Origin: G963665545 sp963665545
GTDB taxonomy: Bacteria > Pseudomonadota > Gammaproteobacteria > Xanthomonadales > SZUA-36
NCBI GenBank assembly: GCA_963665545.2
Contig: CAXXKZ010000004.1
Location: 930,001 to 994,000, forward strand
Direction: 5' to 3'
DNA length: 64,000 nucleotides
The position numbers and the translations under genes were made by a program. Shown in pieces: positions 8,738-17,430 of this stretch. The notes below the pieces were generated by a model. It was given only the letters and a program-made list of their open reading frames with translations. It had not been told where the DNA came from and did no database searches. Every line of letters starts with the position of its first letter. The stretch's first letter is position 1.

Positions 8738-9838
8738 TTAGCGGGACAAATACACGGCCATGGGCTGAATGAGGTCGCCGCTGTCGTTACCCCAGGTGTT
8801 TCTCTCGTAGGTAATCACTGCCGCGATCTCAAGATCAGTCAGTTGCGGCGCCCAGGCCTGCATCTCGGTTTTTGCCTTGCCGTTCATCACCCGATTCAGG
8901 TGATCTTCAATGGGTCCGGTGGTGATCGGGCTGCCCACCAATTCGGGGTATTTGCCGGGTTGGCCCATGCCATTGGTCTGGTGGCAGGTCGCGCATTGGC
9001 TGACGAAAACTTCCTCACCGATTTGCAGCAACTCCGACTTCGCCCATTCCTGGTTGCGGTCTGCGACGGCAGTCTCTGACGCCAGTGACATGGCCAGCCG
9101 TTGGTCAGCAATCCAGGCATCGAACTCCTCTTCGGCAATCACTTCCACGACGATTGGCATGAAAGCATGGTTTTTGCCGCAGAGTTCGCTGCACTGTCCC
9201 CGGAATACACCCGTGACCTCAAGCCTCGTCCAGGCCTCATTAATAAAACCCGGAATTGCGTCCTGTTTGACCGCGAAATCCGGCACCCACCAGGAGTGGA
9301 TAACGTCATTGGAGGTGGTGAGAAAGCGTACTTTCTTGTTGGTGGGCAGCACCAGCGGCTTGTCGGTTTCCAACAAATAGTTGATGTCCTTTGGCGCCAG
9401 GTTATCGATCTGCTCCTGGGGCGTCGACATGTTGCTGTAATAGCCGATGTTTGCTTCAACATACTGGTAATGCCACTTCCATTGCGAACCGGTAATCAGC
9501 ACGGTGAGGTCTGAATCGCTGTTGTCCTCAATCTCAATCAGGGTCGTTGTCGCCGGGACGGCCATGACAATCAGAATCAGAGTCGGGATCAGGGTCCAGA
9601 TCAGCTCGACTTTCGTGCTTTCATGGAATGTGGCGGGTACGGGATGCCTGCTTCGCCGATGGGCGAACATGGAATAAAACATCGCGCCGAAGACACCGAT
9701 GCCGACAATGACGCAGACGGCGAGGCTCATTTGGTGCAGGGACTGGATCTGCCGGCTCACGTCGGTGACGCCTTCGCGCAAATCGAACTCGACGGGGAAC
9801 ACATTGGAAGAATAGACAAACAAAAGGCCTACAAACAA
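8738..9838 (-). CDS. ctaC: Cytochrome c oxidase subunit II with fused cytochrome c domain (caa3 type)
   Basis: About 366 residues: N-terminal signal/anchor and hairpin helices, then a cupredoxin domain with the CuA site (CSELCGKNHAFM), then a C-terminal monoheme cytochrome c domain (CATCHQTNGMG). The fused heme domain lets the oxidase accept electrons directly from complex III, fitting the adjacent act operon. The start is uncertain. A TTG at 9838 is used; the frame stays open about 100 bases further with only non-standard starts, and those codons would encode a longer signal peptide. Confidence 0.93.
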   Translation of the reverse strand: MFVGLLFVYSSNVFPVEFDLREGVTDVSRQIQSLHQMSLAVCVIVGIGVFGAMFYSMFAHRRSRHPVPATFHESTKVELIWTLIPTLILIVMAVPATTTLIEIEDNSDSDLTVLITGSQWKWHYQYVEANIGYYSNMSTPQEQIDNLAPKDINYLLETDKPLVLPTNKKVRFLTTSNDVIHSWWVPDFAVKQDAIPGFINEAWTRLEVTGVFRGQCSELCGKNHAFMPIVVEVIAEEEFDAWIADQRLAMSLASETAVADRNQEWAKSELLQIGEEVFVSQCATCHQTNGMGQPGKYPELVGSPITTGPIEDHLNRVMNGKAKTEMQAWAPQLTDLEIAAVITYERNTWGNDSGDLIQPMAVYLSR

Positions 9839-10145
9839 GCTAGATACTAGCCTGTCGGCAACTGAAGCCAGGCTCCCTGCCAGCCAAATTTTGAGGGTTG
9901 CAGTAACGATGCCCTCTCGTATCTCAGTCAGTAATTGCGTTCAAGGATGTGGGGTACGAGATGTACCGCATCACCCGGCGAAACTCCAAGTCTCGTCGGC
10001 AGCATACAATGCCGGGACTAATTGCACTCCTGCGATAGTCGTCAGAACGTTTTGTATCTATCTGCGGTTCGAGTTGTTATTGGTCTTCCTTTTTATTTGT
10101 TGGACGTAGCATAAAATATAAGGTGGTCGAGTACAAGAACCCCCC
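9839..10145. other. Intergenic region upstream of the oxidase operon
   Basis: About 300 bases with no convincing gene, lying between the start of ctaC and the stop of the next minus-strand gene. The right half is AT-rich (around 10060-10125) and should hold the oxidase operon promoter. I could not identify a clear -35/-10 pair or operator. The left part may also encode an extended ctaC signal peptide. Confidence 0.4.
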
Positions 10146-10556
10146 TTAGCGTCTTAACTGAGCGACCGTTCGCAGTTGATTTCTGCCTGCCCAGTCCCGG
10201 TAGCGGATCGCTTCAGCGCGATCAACGGGGCCTTCCCATTCACCGCGGTGTGCGAGTATGAATTCGTCGCCATCAATTTTTGCCTGCCACGTGCCACCAT
10301 CCCATGCGGTGAACGCAATACTGCCATTGGAGTGACGGCTCCAGTTCTTGTCATCCTGCGGCAACTGCTCAAATAGGTCACCACGAATCCACGCGGTCCA
10401 CTCCTCGCCGTTCCAGGCAACAAAATCCATCTTGTTTTGCGTCCAGGGTCGCTGGACAGGCTCGTCGCCAGTGTAGGAGGTGAAGTTGAACAGCAACTTT
10501 GCTGCGATGATTGCGGCCAGCAGTGCCGCCAGAAGAACGAGAACAACCTTGGCCAT
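10146..10556 (-). CDS. Hypothetical membrane-anchored protein
   Basis: 136 residues: a hydrophobic N-terminal helix (about residues 3-20), then a soluble domain with two similar Trp-rich stretches, WNGEEWTAWIRGDLF and WDGGTWQAKIDGDEF, suggesting an internal duplication of a small beta motif. The ATG at 10556 is chosen because AGGAGGGG lies just upstream. I do not recognise the family. It is divergent from the DUF819 gene and is probably exposed on the periplasmic side. Confidence 0.65.
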   Translation of the reverse strand: MAKVVLVLLAALLAAIIAAKLLFNFTSYTGDEPVQRPWTQNKMDFVAWNGEEWTAWIRGDLFEQLPQDDKNWSRHSNGSIAFTAWDGGTWQAKIDGDEFILAHRGEWEGPVDRAEAIRYRDWAGRNQLRTVAQLRR

Positions 10557-10676
10557 TGGGCCCCTCCTATTCGTGTTCCTCCATCCTACATAAATCGAAT
10601 GCAGTCTGTCATTAGTTTTGTAGCCCCGATGCAGGCGATAATGATGTATCGTGCCGCAACACCTGGACAAAAATCA

Positions 10677-11921
10677 ATGACAGCATCAACCCCAATAATC
10701 ACCAACGACGCCGTGGTGCTTGGCTTGCTGGTGACGGTTTTGGGTTTTGTATTTTATACCCGCAGCCTCGGCGGCAAGTGGACGACCTTTTACACTTTTG
10801 TTCCCGCAATTCTGCTCTGCTACCTGATCCCATCCCTGATGAACAGTTTTGGATTGATTTCCAGCGATCACTCCAATCTATGGCCCGTCGCCAAAGACTA
10901 TTTCTTGCCCGCTTGCTTGGTATTGATGACTCTGAGCATTGACCTTAAGGCCATTTTCGGCCTGGGCCCAAAAGCCCTTGTCATGTTTTTCACCGCGACA
11001 GTTGGAATAATACTTGGCGGCCCGGTGGCCATTCTTGCCGTATCGGCGATCAGTCCGGAAACGGTAGGCGGCGAGGGCATCAATGCCGCCTGGCGCGGAT
11101 TCGCAACACTGGCGGGAAGCTGGATTGGTGGCGGCGCCAATCAGACGGCCATGCTTGAGGTGTACGGTTATAATCCGGATCGCTACGCCGCAATGATAGC
11201 GATCGACATCGTCGTGGCCAACATCTGGATGGCGTTTCTGTTGTACGGCGCGGGAAATCCAGCCCCGATTGATCGTTGGTTGCGGGCTGACACATCGGCA
11301 ATCGACAATCTCAAGTCCAAAATGGAAGGCTACGCAGCACGGTTCGAGCGTTCCAGTAGTCTTGACGATTTTATGATGATTGCCGCAATCGCCTTTGCTG
11401 CTGTCGGCGCGTCGCATTTCATCGCTGCAGTGGCGACTTCTTTGGCCAGTCGCATTGATGCCCTGCAGGACTCAATTCTCAGCAACAATTTTTTCTGGAT
11501 TGTTGTGACAGCGACCACCATTGGCTTGTCATTGAGCTTTACGCGATTCAGGCGGCTTGAGGGCGCTGGCGCATCAAAAATAGGCAGCGTTTTCATCTTT
11601 CTGCTGGTGGCGATCATTGGCACACGAATGGACATATTTCAGATTGCAGATGCCCCCACATTATTTCTGGTTGGCATCATCTGGATGTTGTTCCATGTCA
11701 CCTTGCTGGTCGTCGTGGCACGCGCCATACATGCACCGTTCTTCTTTGTTGCCGTCGGCAGCAAAGCGAACATCGGTGGTGCTGCATCAGCACCGGTTGT
11801 CGCTGCCGCCTTTCATCCGTCACTGGCGCCTGTTGGGGTATTGCTGGCGGTACTCGGTTACGCATTGGGGACGTACGGCGCCATCCTTTGCGCAGAGCTC
11901 ATGAGGTTGGTCTCACCCTAG
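10677..11921 (+). CDS. DUF819 family membrane protein (YjcL-like)
   Basis: About 414 residues with roughly eleven hydrophobic segments. Family features include the conserved glycine-rich GGGANQTAMLE stretch and GSKANIGGAASAPVVAAAF near the C-terminus, resembling the substrate loops of other carboxylate-type transporters. The substrate is unknown. The frame continues upstream, but I choose the ATG at 10677, which starts just before the first membrane segment. Its stop lies two bases before the IS256 element. Confidence 0.8.
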   Translation: MTASTPIITNDAVVLGLLVTVLGFVFYTRSLGGKWTTFYTFVPAILLCYLIPSLMNSFGLISSDHSNLWPVAKDYFLPACLVLMTLSIDLKAIFGLGPKALVMFFTATVGIILGGPVAILAVSAISPETVGGEGINAAWRGFATLAGSWIGGGANQTAMLEVYGYNPDRYAAMIAIDIVVANIWMAFLLYGAGNPAPIDRWLRADTSAIDNLKSKMEGYAARFERSSSLDDFMMIAAIAFAAVGASHFIAAVATSLASRIDALQDSILSNNFFWIVVTATTIGLSLSFTRFRRLEGAGASKIGSVFIFLLVAIIGTRMDIFQIADAPTLFLVGIIWMLFHVTLLVVVARAIHAPFFFVAVGSKANIGGAASAPVVAAAFHPSLAPVGVLLAVLGYALGTYGAILCAELMRLVSP

Positions 11922-11923
11922 TT

Positions 11924-13308
11924 GAGCTATTGTCAAATCTGGTGTTTAGCCATTTGATTCAAGCGGCGACCTGATCAATCTCTTTTACCTCGATCCCATC
12001 TTTGAATTTCACCCCCGTAATCACCTTGGCCAGGTAATCAAAGCCGCGTAGCCGGCGCCATTTCTTTTCCGCACACTGGCTCAATTTGAACATCATATGC
12101 AACATGCCATTGCGCGTCAGACAACCTTTGGATCTTTTGGTCTGGTGGCGGATGGTGGCAAAGGTGGATTCAATCGGGTTGCTGGTCCGGATGCTCTGCC
12201 AGTGTTGGGCCGGAAAATCATAAAATGCCAACAGTTCATCCCGATCCTTGAGCAAACAGCTCGTCGCTTTCGGGTATTTCGCCTCAAAGATCTCAATAAA
12301 CAAATCAAACGCCTTGTTTGCATCATCCTTGGTTTCCGCCTGCCAGATGGCGTGCAGGGCCTGCTTGGCTTTGGGTTGTGCGGATTTCGGCAAACAATTC
12401 AGTACATTCATGGTCTTGTGCATCCAGCAGCGTTGCTGGCGGCTGGCCGGAAAGATTTCATCCAGCGCCGCCCAAAAACCCATCGCACCATCACCAATCG
12501 CCAGTTGTGGGGCGCTCATGCCGCGCGACTTCAGATTCAGCAACACCTCACGCCAACTCTGAGTCGATTCCCGCACCCCGTCCTCAATCGCCAGAAAATG
12601 TTTTTCGCCGCGTTCATTGACACCAATGATCACCAGCGCGCAGAGCTTGGCATCCTCCGCCCGCAGCCCACTGTAGACACCATCAGCCCAGACATACACC
12701 CACCGGTCCTGTCCCAGGCGACGCTGGCTCCACGCTCGATATTCCTCCGCCCATACCTGTTTCAGGCGGGATACCGTGCTGGCCGACAGACCCTGTGCCT
12801 GCGGGCCCACCAGTACCCGCAACGCCTCAGCCATCTCACCGCTGGATACCCCTTTGAGGTACAACCACGGAATGGCTGCCTCGAAAGTCGCTGTCTTGCG
12901 CACATATGGCGGCACCAGCACCGACTGAAAACTCACTGCTTCACCGGTCTTCGAGCGCACCTTGGGAATTCTCACCCGGATCGGTCCCAGGCCGGTCTGC
13001 AACTCACGTTCTGGCAGGTAACCGTTGCGCACCACACCGGCATGACCTGATTCGGTACGCCAATCCTGATACTTGGCCAGCAGCTCCTGGACTTCACTTT
13101 CCACCGCTTCGGCGAGCAGCTTCCGGGCGCCTTCTTTGAGCAATTCGGTCAACGGATCGGCACTGATTGCTCGACGTTCCAGTTCAATAACATTATTCTT
13201 GTTCATAGTGGCGTATCTCCTTTGGTTGCTTTGAAGTTTGGTAACAACAAATCAACCAGATACGCCGCTTTTTTTCAACTGCTCAAACACCAGATTCGAT
13301 CATAACTC
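11924..13308 (-). mobile_element. IS256-family insertion sequence, intact copy
   Basis: A 1385-base element. The right end (13308 inward, minus strand) reads GAGTTATGATCGAATCTGG and the left end reads GAGCTATTGTCAAATCTGG, so the imperfect terminal inverted repeats share GAG.TAT..TC.AATCTGGTGTTT. Boundaries come from comparison with the second copy at 21247. No target duplication is seen (flanks CCCTAGTT and AACGTCAA), which suggests later rearrangement. On the right it truncates an IS3-type transposase gene. Confidence 0.9.
11959..13206 (-). CDS. IS256-family transposase
   Basis: 415-residue mutator-type transposase. The acidic triad appears as D in VWADGVYSG, D in AIGDGAMGFW and E in NPIESTFATIRH, with the expected intervening C-x2-H-like segment (CWMHKTMNVL). 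It opens with an N-terminal DNA-binding region and appears intact. The start codon is preceded by AAAGGAG. It is nearly identical to the first two thirds of the copy at 21349, differing at a few residues (for example G/R in RRLGQD). Confidence 0.95.
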   Translation of the reverse strand: MNKNNVIELERRAISADPLTELLKEGARKLLAEAVESEVQELLAKYQDWRTESGHAGVVRNGYLPERELQTGLGPIRVRIPKVRSKTGEAVSFQSVLVPPYVRKTATFEAAIPWLYLKGVSSGEMAEALRVLVGPQAQGLSASTVSRLKQVWAEEYRAWSQRRLGQDRWVYVWADGVYSGLRAEDAKLCALVIIGVNERGEKHFLAIEDGVRESTQSWREVLLNLKSRGMSAPQLAIGDGAMGFWAALDEIFPASRQQRCWMHKTMNVLNCLPKSAQPKAKQALHAIWQAETKDDANKAFDLFIEIFEAKYPKATSCLLKDRDELLAFYDFPAQHWQSIRTSNPIESTFATIRHQTKRSKGCLTRNGMLHMMFKLSQCAEKKWRRLRGFDYLAKVITGVKFKDGIEVKEIDQVAA

Positions 13309-13971
13309 AACGTCAAATTGCCGTTCCAATAAATTTTCAAATAACGGCAATTTATGATTGCTGTTGGTGGTCACTTTGAATTTCTTTTTATGACGAACTT
13401 GAATAACCGCTTCTTTCATCAGGTTCACGGTCTTCGTTCTGCTGATCGGAAAACCCAATGCATTCATCGCTCTTTTCATGCGCCGCCGGCCATAGGTATA
13501 TTGGCTGGCAACGGCTATATCCTTCATCCAGTCCAGCATCTCCTGGTGCTCCGGATCCGCCAGCCTGGCTTCTGTAATTCGCCGATAGTGGTAATAACCT
13601 TGTCGGCTGACACCCAGTACTCGACACATCAGGTCGATTGGCCAGGTCTTCTTGTGTTGGGTGACAAACAAATATTTCATTTCATTTCTTTGGCAAAGAA
13701 GACCGTCGCTTTTTTTTAGGATTTCTTTCTCCATTTTCAGGTTTTTGACCTGCGATCTTAACTTCCGGATTTCTTCCTGTTCCGGGGTGAGTTTGCCGTT
13801 CCCGCGGAAAGATTGCCCACCATCGGCTCGGTGTTCTGAAACCCAACGACCGAGCATATTGCCATTAAGCCCAAGGCTTCTGGCAGCTTCTGCACGGCTA
13901 TAACCTTGATCGACTACCAAACTGACTGCATCCAGTTTGAACTCCTTTGAATACTTTTTTCTTCTTCTCAA
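13300..13971 (-). pseudogene. IS3-family transposase OrfA-OrfB, C-terminally truncated
   Basis: 223 codons. The N-terminal helix-turn-helix (KKYSKEFKLDAV) and the leucine-rich linker of OrfA run on into the start of OrfB (MKYLFVTQHK...GYYHYRR). The DDE catalytic domain is missing because the reading frame stops in the IS256 terminal repeat. At 13710-13717 an A8 run (minus strand) joins OrfA and OrfB in one frame. With seven A's, OrfA would end in the usual KKATVFFAKEMK. Not functional as it stands. Confidence 0.85.
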
Positions 13972-14035
13972 TTTACTTCTCCCAGTTAAATAAATTATCT
14001 CTTAACTGGGTTGTACAATCTATTGGACCACTTCA
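13309..14035 (-). mobile_element. IS3-family element, truncated by the IS256 insertion
   Basis: Remnant of an IS3-type element. Its 5' end (high coordinates) has a 9-bp inverted repeat (CCCAGTTAA / TTAACTGGG at 13981-14010) upstream of the transposase, and a terminal region TTGTACAATCTATTGGACC ending near 14035, where homology to a dispersed repeat begins. The 3' half is missing because the IS256 end begins at 13308. Confidence 0.7.
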
Positions 14036-14302
14036 AAGAGCTGCTGAACGGTTTCAAGTGTTCTTAGCGCCTTGGATCGTTCCCGCGCATCCCTGCGCTC
14101 CACGATCTAAGCACATCCTTGTGCAAAAGGGCCATCCGCCAGGCGTGGACAGTAGTCCGCTCATGGGACTTTCCGGTCACTCTCAGCCGGCTACTGATAA
14201 AGATGACAAACGCAGATACCGCAGCCCATTCGAACGATGAGCTGAGACTCAACTAGAATTTGGAGTACTTTTGTGAACAACGTTGCTGGAATTCACAGCT
14301 AG
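14036..14302 (+). repeat. Dispersed repeat R1, copy A
   Basis: Two blocks also occur at 46304-47045. Bases 14036-14143 match 46851-46958 without a difference I could find (108 bases). Bases 14197-14302 match the reverse complement of 46304-46400 with scattered changes. The second block can be read as a short peptide beginning MTNADT and ending FCEQRCWNSQL, interrupted by a stop here. No known element is recognised. It ends just 3' of the 2OG oxygenase stop codon. Confidence 0.8.
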
Positions 14303-14319
14303 GCCGCGTATTTAAGGGG

Positions 14320-15360
14320 CTAGCGGCCCAGGGCTTTTCCGGCGGCCGAGGCATAGTCCTGCATCGCCAGGCGGTTCTTCTCGGCGCGGGCGATTTCGTC
14401 GCTGATGTGTTGATGTTGTGTTATCGGTTTATAGGTGTTTGCCTTCGCGCTATCAGCAAACTGAGGCAGCGGTTGTACGATGCGATTGCCGTCAACGGCG
14501 AAGAACATCACAATGCTTTGACGCGCCCAGGTGGTATGGGTCACCCGATGGCGCGTGGCGCGATATCGACCGTTTGACCAACGCTCGAACATATCCCCCA
14601 GCAGTACCACAAATTGCCCTTCTCGTGCCGGCACGCGAATCCAGTTATCTGAGCTGTCCTGCACTTCCAGGCCTTCATCTGATTGATAAATCAGGGTCAG
14701 GCATTCAAAATCCGTGTGGGCGGATATACCCACATTGACATCATCAGCAGGCCGCGGATTTTCAGGGTAATTGAGCAAGCGCAACGTGTTTGGGGCCGAC
14801 CGCGAACAGTGGCGGAACAAGAAGCCGCTGTCTTCCTCGAGCAACTCCGACAGCACACTGAATAGCTGCCATGCCGTTGCCGTCAGGCCACTCCAGCAAC
14901 TTCTGACCTGATCGTGGAAGTCGTTAATTGCCGGCCAGATGCTCGGCACGTGCGCGCTTCTGTCGGCTGTGGGCATTTTCGCGATCTCATCGCTTGGGGG
15001 CCCACAGTCGAATGATTCAACCCAGGAGAGGGTGCCGGGGTCGTAGGCCGGCTCTTCCAGCATGGGCGTCCAGCCATGCTCGCCCTGATTATTCCTGTAA
15101 TGAACTGCCCGCTTGACCGGGTCATCGTCAGCAAGGCCGAAAAACCGGTTCATAGCCAAAAGTGCATCACTGATCTGAGCACCCTGGATGGGGGCGCCGC
15201 ACACGCTGAAACAGCCTGCGTTTTCACAGGCCCAGAGAATCTCACGGCAGACCTCCGCATGCCCCGACACCGGGTTATTACCAAGCGGGGAAAGATCCAC
15301 CACTGGAATGCGGGCTGATTCGCCGGCGTCGGTATGGGTCCGCGAGCATTGCGTGTTCAT
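14320..15360 (-). CDS. 2-oxoglutarate/Fe(II)-dependent oxygenase (isopenicillin N synthase-like)
   Basis: 346 residues with the DIOX-N/2OG-FeII-Oxy architecture: an N-terminal DIOX-like domain, then the jelly-roll core with HTD (ISAHTDFECLTL), a distal histidine (RHRVTHT) and the RxS motif that binds 2-oxoglutarate (RQSIVMFF). Such enzymes hydroxylate, desaturate or cyclise small molecules; the substrate here is unknown. The small membrane protein gene upstream is codirectional. It is not the same family as the prolyl-hydroxylase-like gene at 28.8 kb. Confidence 0.88.
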   Translation of the reverse strand: MNTQCSRTHTDAGESARIPVVDLSPLGNNPVSGHAEVCREILWACENAGCFSVCGAPIQGAQISDALLAMNRFFGLADDDPVKRAVHYRNNQGEHGWTPMLEEPAYDPGTLSWVESFDCGPPSDEIAKMPTADRSAHVPSIWPAINDFHDQVRSCWSGLTATAWQLFSVLSELLEEDSGFLFRHCSRSAPNTLRLLNYPENPRPADDVNVGISAHTDFECLTLIYQSDEGLEVQDSSDNWIRVPAREGQFVVLLGDMFERWSNGRYRATRHRVTHTTWARQSIVMFFAVDGNRIVQPLPQFADSAKANTYKPITQHQHISDEIARAEKNRLAMQDYASAAGKALGR

Positions 15361-15437
15361 TGTCTTACTCCTGTAACATCCCCCGTGACCTCAGCCCCGG
15401 CAATAATCTGGCACGGCGATGGCCGATTGGAGGGCGA

Positions 15438-15665
15438 CTACCAGTCTTCCCCTTCACCATCTTCCTCCCGCACTTGACGCGTCTGCGCCATTGTGCGGAC
15501 AGACTCTTCAAATGTGGGGTCCGGCGCCATCACCGACATCAGCGCACCAAATGTAACCGCAGCCCTGTTCCGTTGTTTTGCCCAACGAACCAGCAAAAGC
15601 ATCACAGCCACCAACACCACGGTGAAAATCAGTGCCAGCACAATTGCCAGTAAATCATGATCCAC
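15438..15665 (-). CDS. Small single-span membrane protein
   Basis: 75 residues with one strong membrane helix at residues 5-26, followed by a basic segment (RWAKQRNR) and an acidic C-terminus (REEDGEGEDW), so the C-terminus is probably cytoplasmic. No family recognised. It lies 77 bases upstream of the 2OG oxygenase on the same strand. It may be real because its composition is protein-like and membrane topology is clean. Confidence 0.5.
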   Translation of the reverse strand: MDHDLLAIVLALIFTVVLVAVMLLLVRWAKQRNRAAVTFGALMSVMAPDPTFEESVRTMAQTRQVREEDGEGEDW

Positions 15666-16254
15666 GATGTCTCCAAGTCTGAGTGGTCGATCATTTAAAT
15701 ATCAAGTGGGTGTCCCGACTCTGGCAAACAAGGTAACACGGCTCGACCAATCAAGCCCAAAGGCAGCATTTTGAGAATGATCGGGGCCTGAATGGGGCAA
15801 TCCGACCTCCTCAGATGGCCTGTGAGCCTGTTTCTTGCATTTTGCGGGGGAGATTTCAAGCTTATGGCATTCGCTCGGGACTGGGCAGATCCTGCGGGCC
15901 ATTGGTGGCCCGGATTGCCCTTGTGGCGCAAATATGGCCATTCAAACCCTGTCTCAGAACCCCTCTAACAGTCATAACCCGTAATTTATGCGAATTAGTA
16001 ATCGCGTAATATTTATCCGCTTAATGGCTCAATATACGAATGGTATTACACGTAATGTAACTCCATTGTTTGTATCTTAGAAAAAGAATTCGATCGGGAA
16101 CACTTCGCCTTCCCAACGCGTTTTTACCTAGAAATACATAAATATATTAAATAAATACAAATTTATTTTCAATTAGTTATATGATATACATCATATTTCA
16201 TTATAAGTATTATCCACAATTATTCGCCCCTTTATCGCCCCAAAGGTATCTATA
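15666..16254. other. AT-rich intergenic region upstream of the integrase
   Basis: About 590 bases with no convincing gene. From about 15980 to 16250 composition drops sharply to AT-rich, unlike the surrounding DNA. Several copies of a GTAAT-like word occur (around 15978-16065), and there is a perfect inverted repeat TATGAT-ATAC-ATCATA at 16180-16195 just upstream of the integrase. This could be an attachment or operator region, which is inference. No tRNA gene is present. Confidence 0.45.
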
Positions 16255-17385
16255 TTGCCAAAACTATCAACAACAATTATTTCCGAATTCGTACTCAAAA
16301 ACGCCCTTGCGAGACCTCACAGATATGAGATTAGAGACGCCGAATTGAGAGGATTTATGTTACGAGTCAACCGCAACGGAACCAAGGCTTGGTACGTGCA
16401 GTTGAATCGCAATCGAAAACGCAAAATCGGCGATGCCCACACGATGACCGCGGCTGTCGCCCGCTACCGGGCTCAAGACATTCTTAAGCGCCAAAGCACA
16501 TCTGGATCCAGTGCCAACATCGCGTCGAAAGGGGCAACACTCGAGGATTTTTTACGCACCCGATATGCACGAGCTTCACATCATCCTACCCACCGGTTGG
16601 GCGTTGAGCGATTGTGTGCAGCACTGGGAGAACTGGCAAAAACCGACATGAATCAGATCGGATTCAGCCAGATCGAGCGTTGGAAGCTTAAGCGATCCAA
16701 CCAGGTACGGCCCGCAACAGTCAACCGTGAGTTGGTCATTCTTCGCGCCGCGATGACCAAGGCCCACATTTGGGGATTGCTCGGCAGCAATCCGATCCGC
16801 CGCGTCAAAAACCTCAAGCTACCTGCGGCCAAAGCCATCAGGGTACTCAGCCAATATGAACGAACCCGGTTATTGCACGCCCTGAAGGCGCGCCACGACC
16901 ATATCAGGCCCATCGTATATCTGGCACTGTACGCGGGCCTGAGGCGGGGCGAAACCTTTGGTCTTAAGTGGCGAAATGTCATGCTCGGTCCCACCCCATC
17001 GCTATTTATTGAACGACCCCAAGCAGGCCTGACCGCCCGCCAGACAAGCCGGCGCCTGCCATTGGGGTCAGTGGCCAGCCAGGAACTCAAGTTATGGCGG
17101 GACCGCAGTGAACGCTGGGGACCACTGGTATTTCGTAATTCTTCCGGTGGCCGATTGCGCTCCATCACTACAGGCTGGACGGCGTTAATGCAGTCCGCGC
17201 AGATTTACAATTTCAGTTTCCGCGACTGCCGCCATGACTTCGCCGTGAGGCTGGTGAAGGCCGGGGCGCCACTGAGCCATATTCGTGATCTGATGGGACA
17301 TGCCTCCATCAGATTGACCGAGCGCTACGCGACTTTTGTCCCGGGCTCGATCCGGCAAAGCATTGCTCTGGTGGATATTGATTGA
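16255..17385 (+). CDS. Tyrosine recombinase (phage-type integrase)
   Basis: 376 residues: an N-terminal arm-binding domain (about 1-70), a SAM-like core-binding domain (about 80-170) and the catalytic domain. Catalytic elements visible are the first arginine (GLRRGE), LMGHAS, and the tyrosine (RLTERYAT). The usual HxxR box reads RDCRHDFA, so its histidine is replaced by arginine. The start codon is TTG. No tRNA or phage genes lie nearby, so this is a stand-alone integrase, perhaps a relic of an island. Confidence 0.85.
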   Translation: MPKLSTTIISEFVLKNALARPHRYEIRDAELRGFMLRVNRNGTKAWYVQLNRNRKRKIGDAHTMTAAVARYRAQDILKRQSTSGSSANIASKGATLEDFLRTRYARASHHPTHRLGVERLCAALGELAKTDMNQIGFSQIERWKLKRSNQVRPATVNRELVILRAAMTKAHIWGLLGSNPIRRVKNLKLPAAKAIRVLSQYERTRLLHALKARHDHIRPIVYLALYAGLRRGETFGLKWRNVMLGPTPSLFIERPQAGLTARQTSRRLPLGSVASQELKLWRDRSERWGPLVFRNSSGGRLRSITTGWTALMQSAQIYNFSFRDCRHDFAVRLVKAGAPLSHIRDLMGHASIRLTERYATFVPGSIRQSIALVDID

Positions 17386-17430
17386 TGCAATTAAAGTGAA
17401 AGGGGTGGTTCAGGCGGGTAAGATGAGGGT

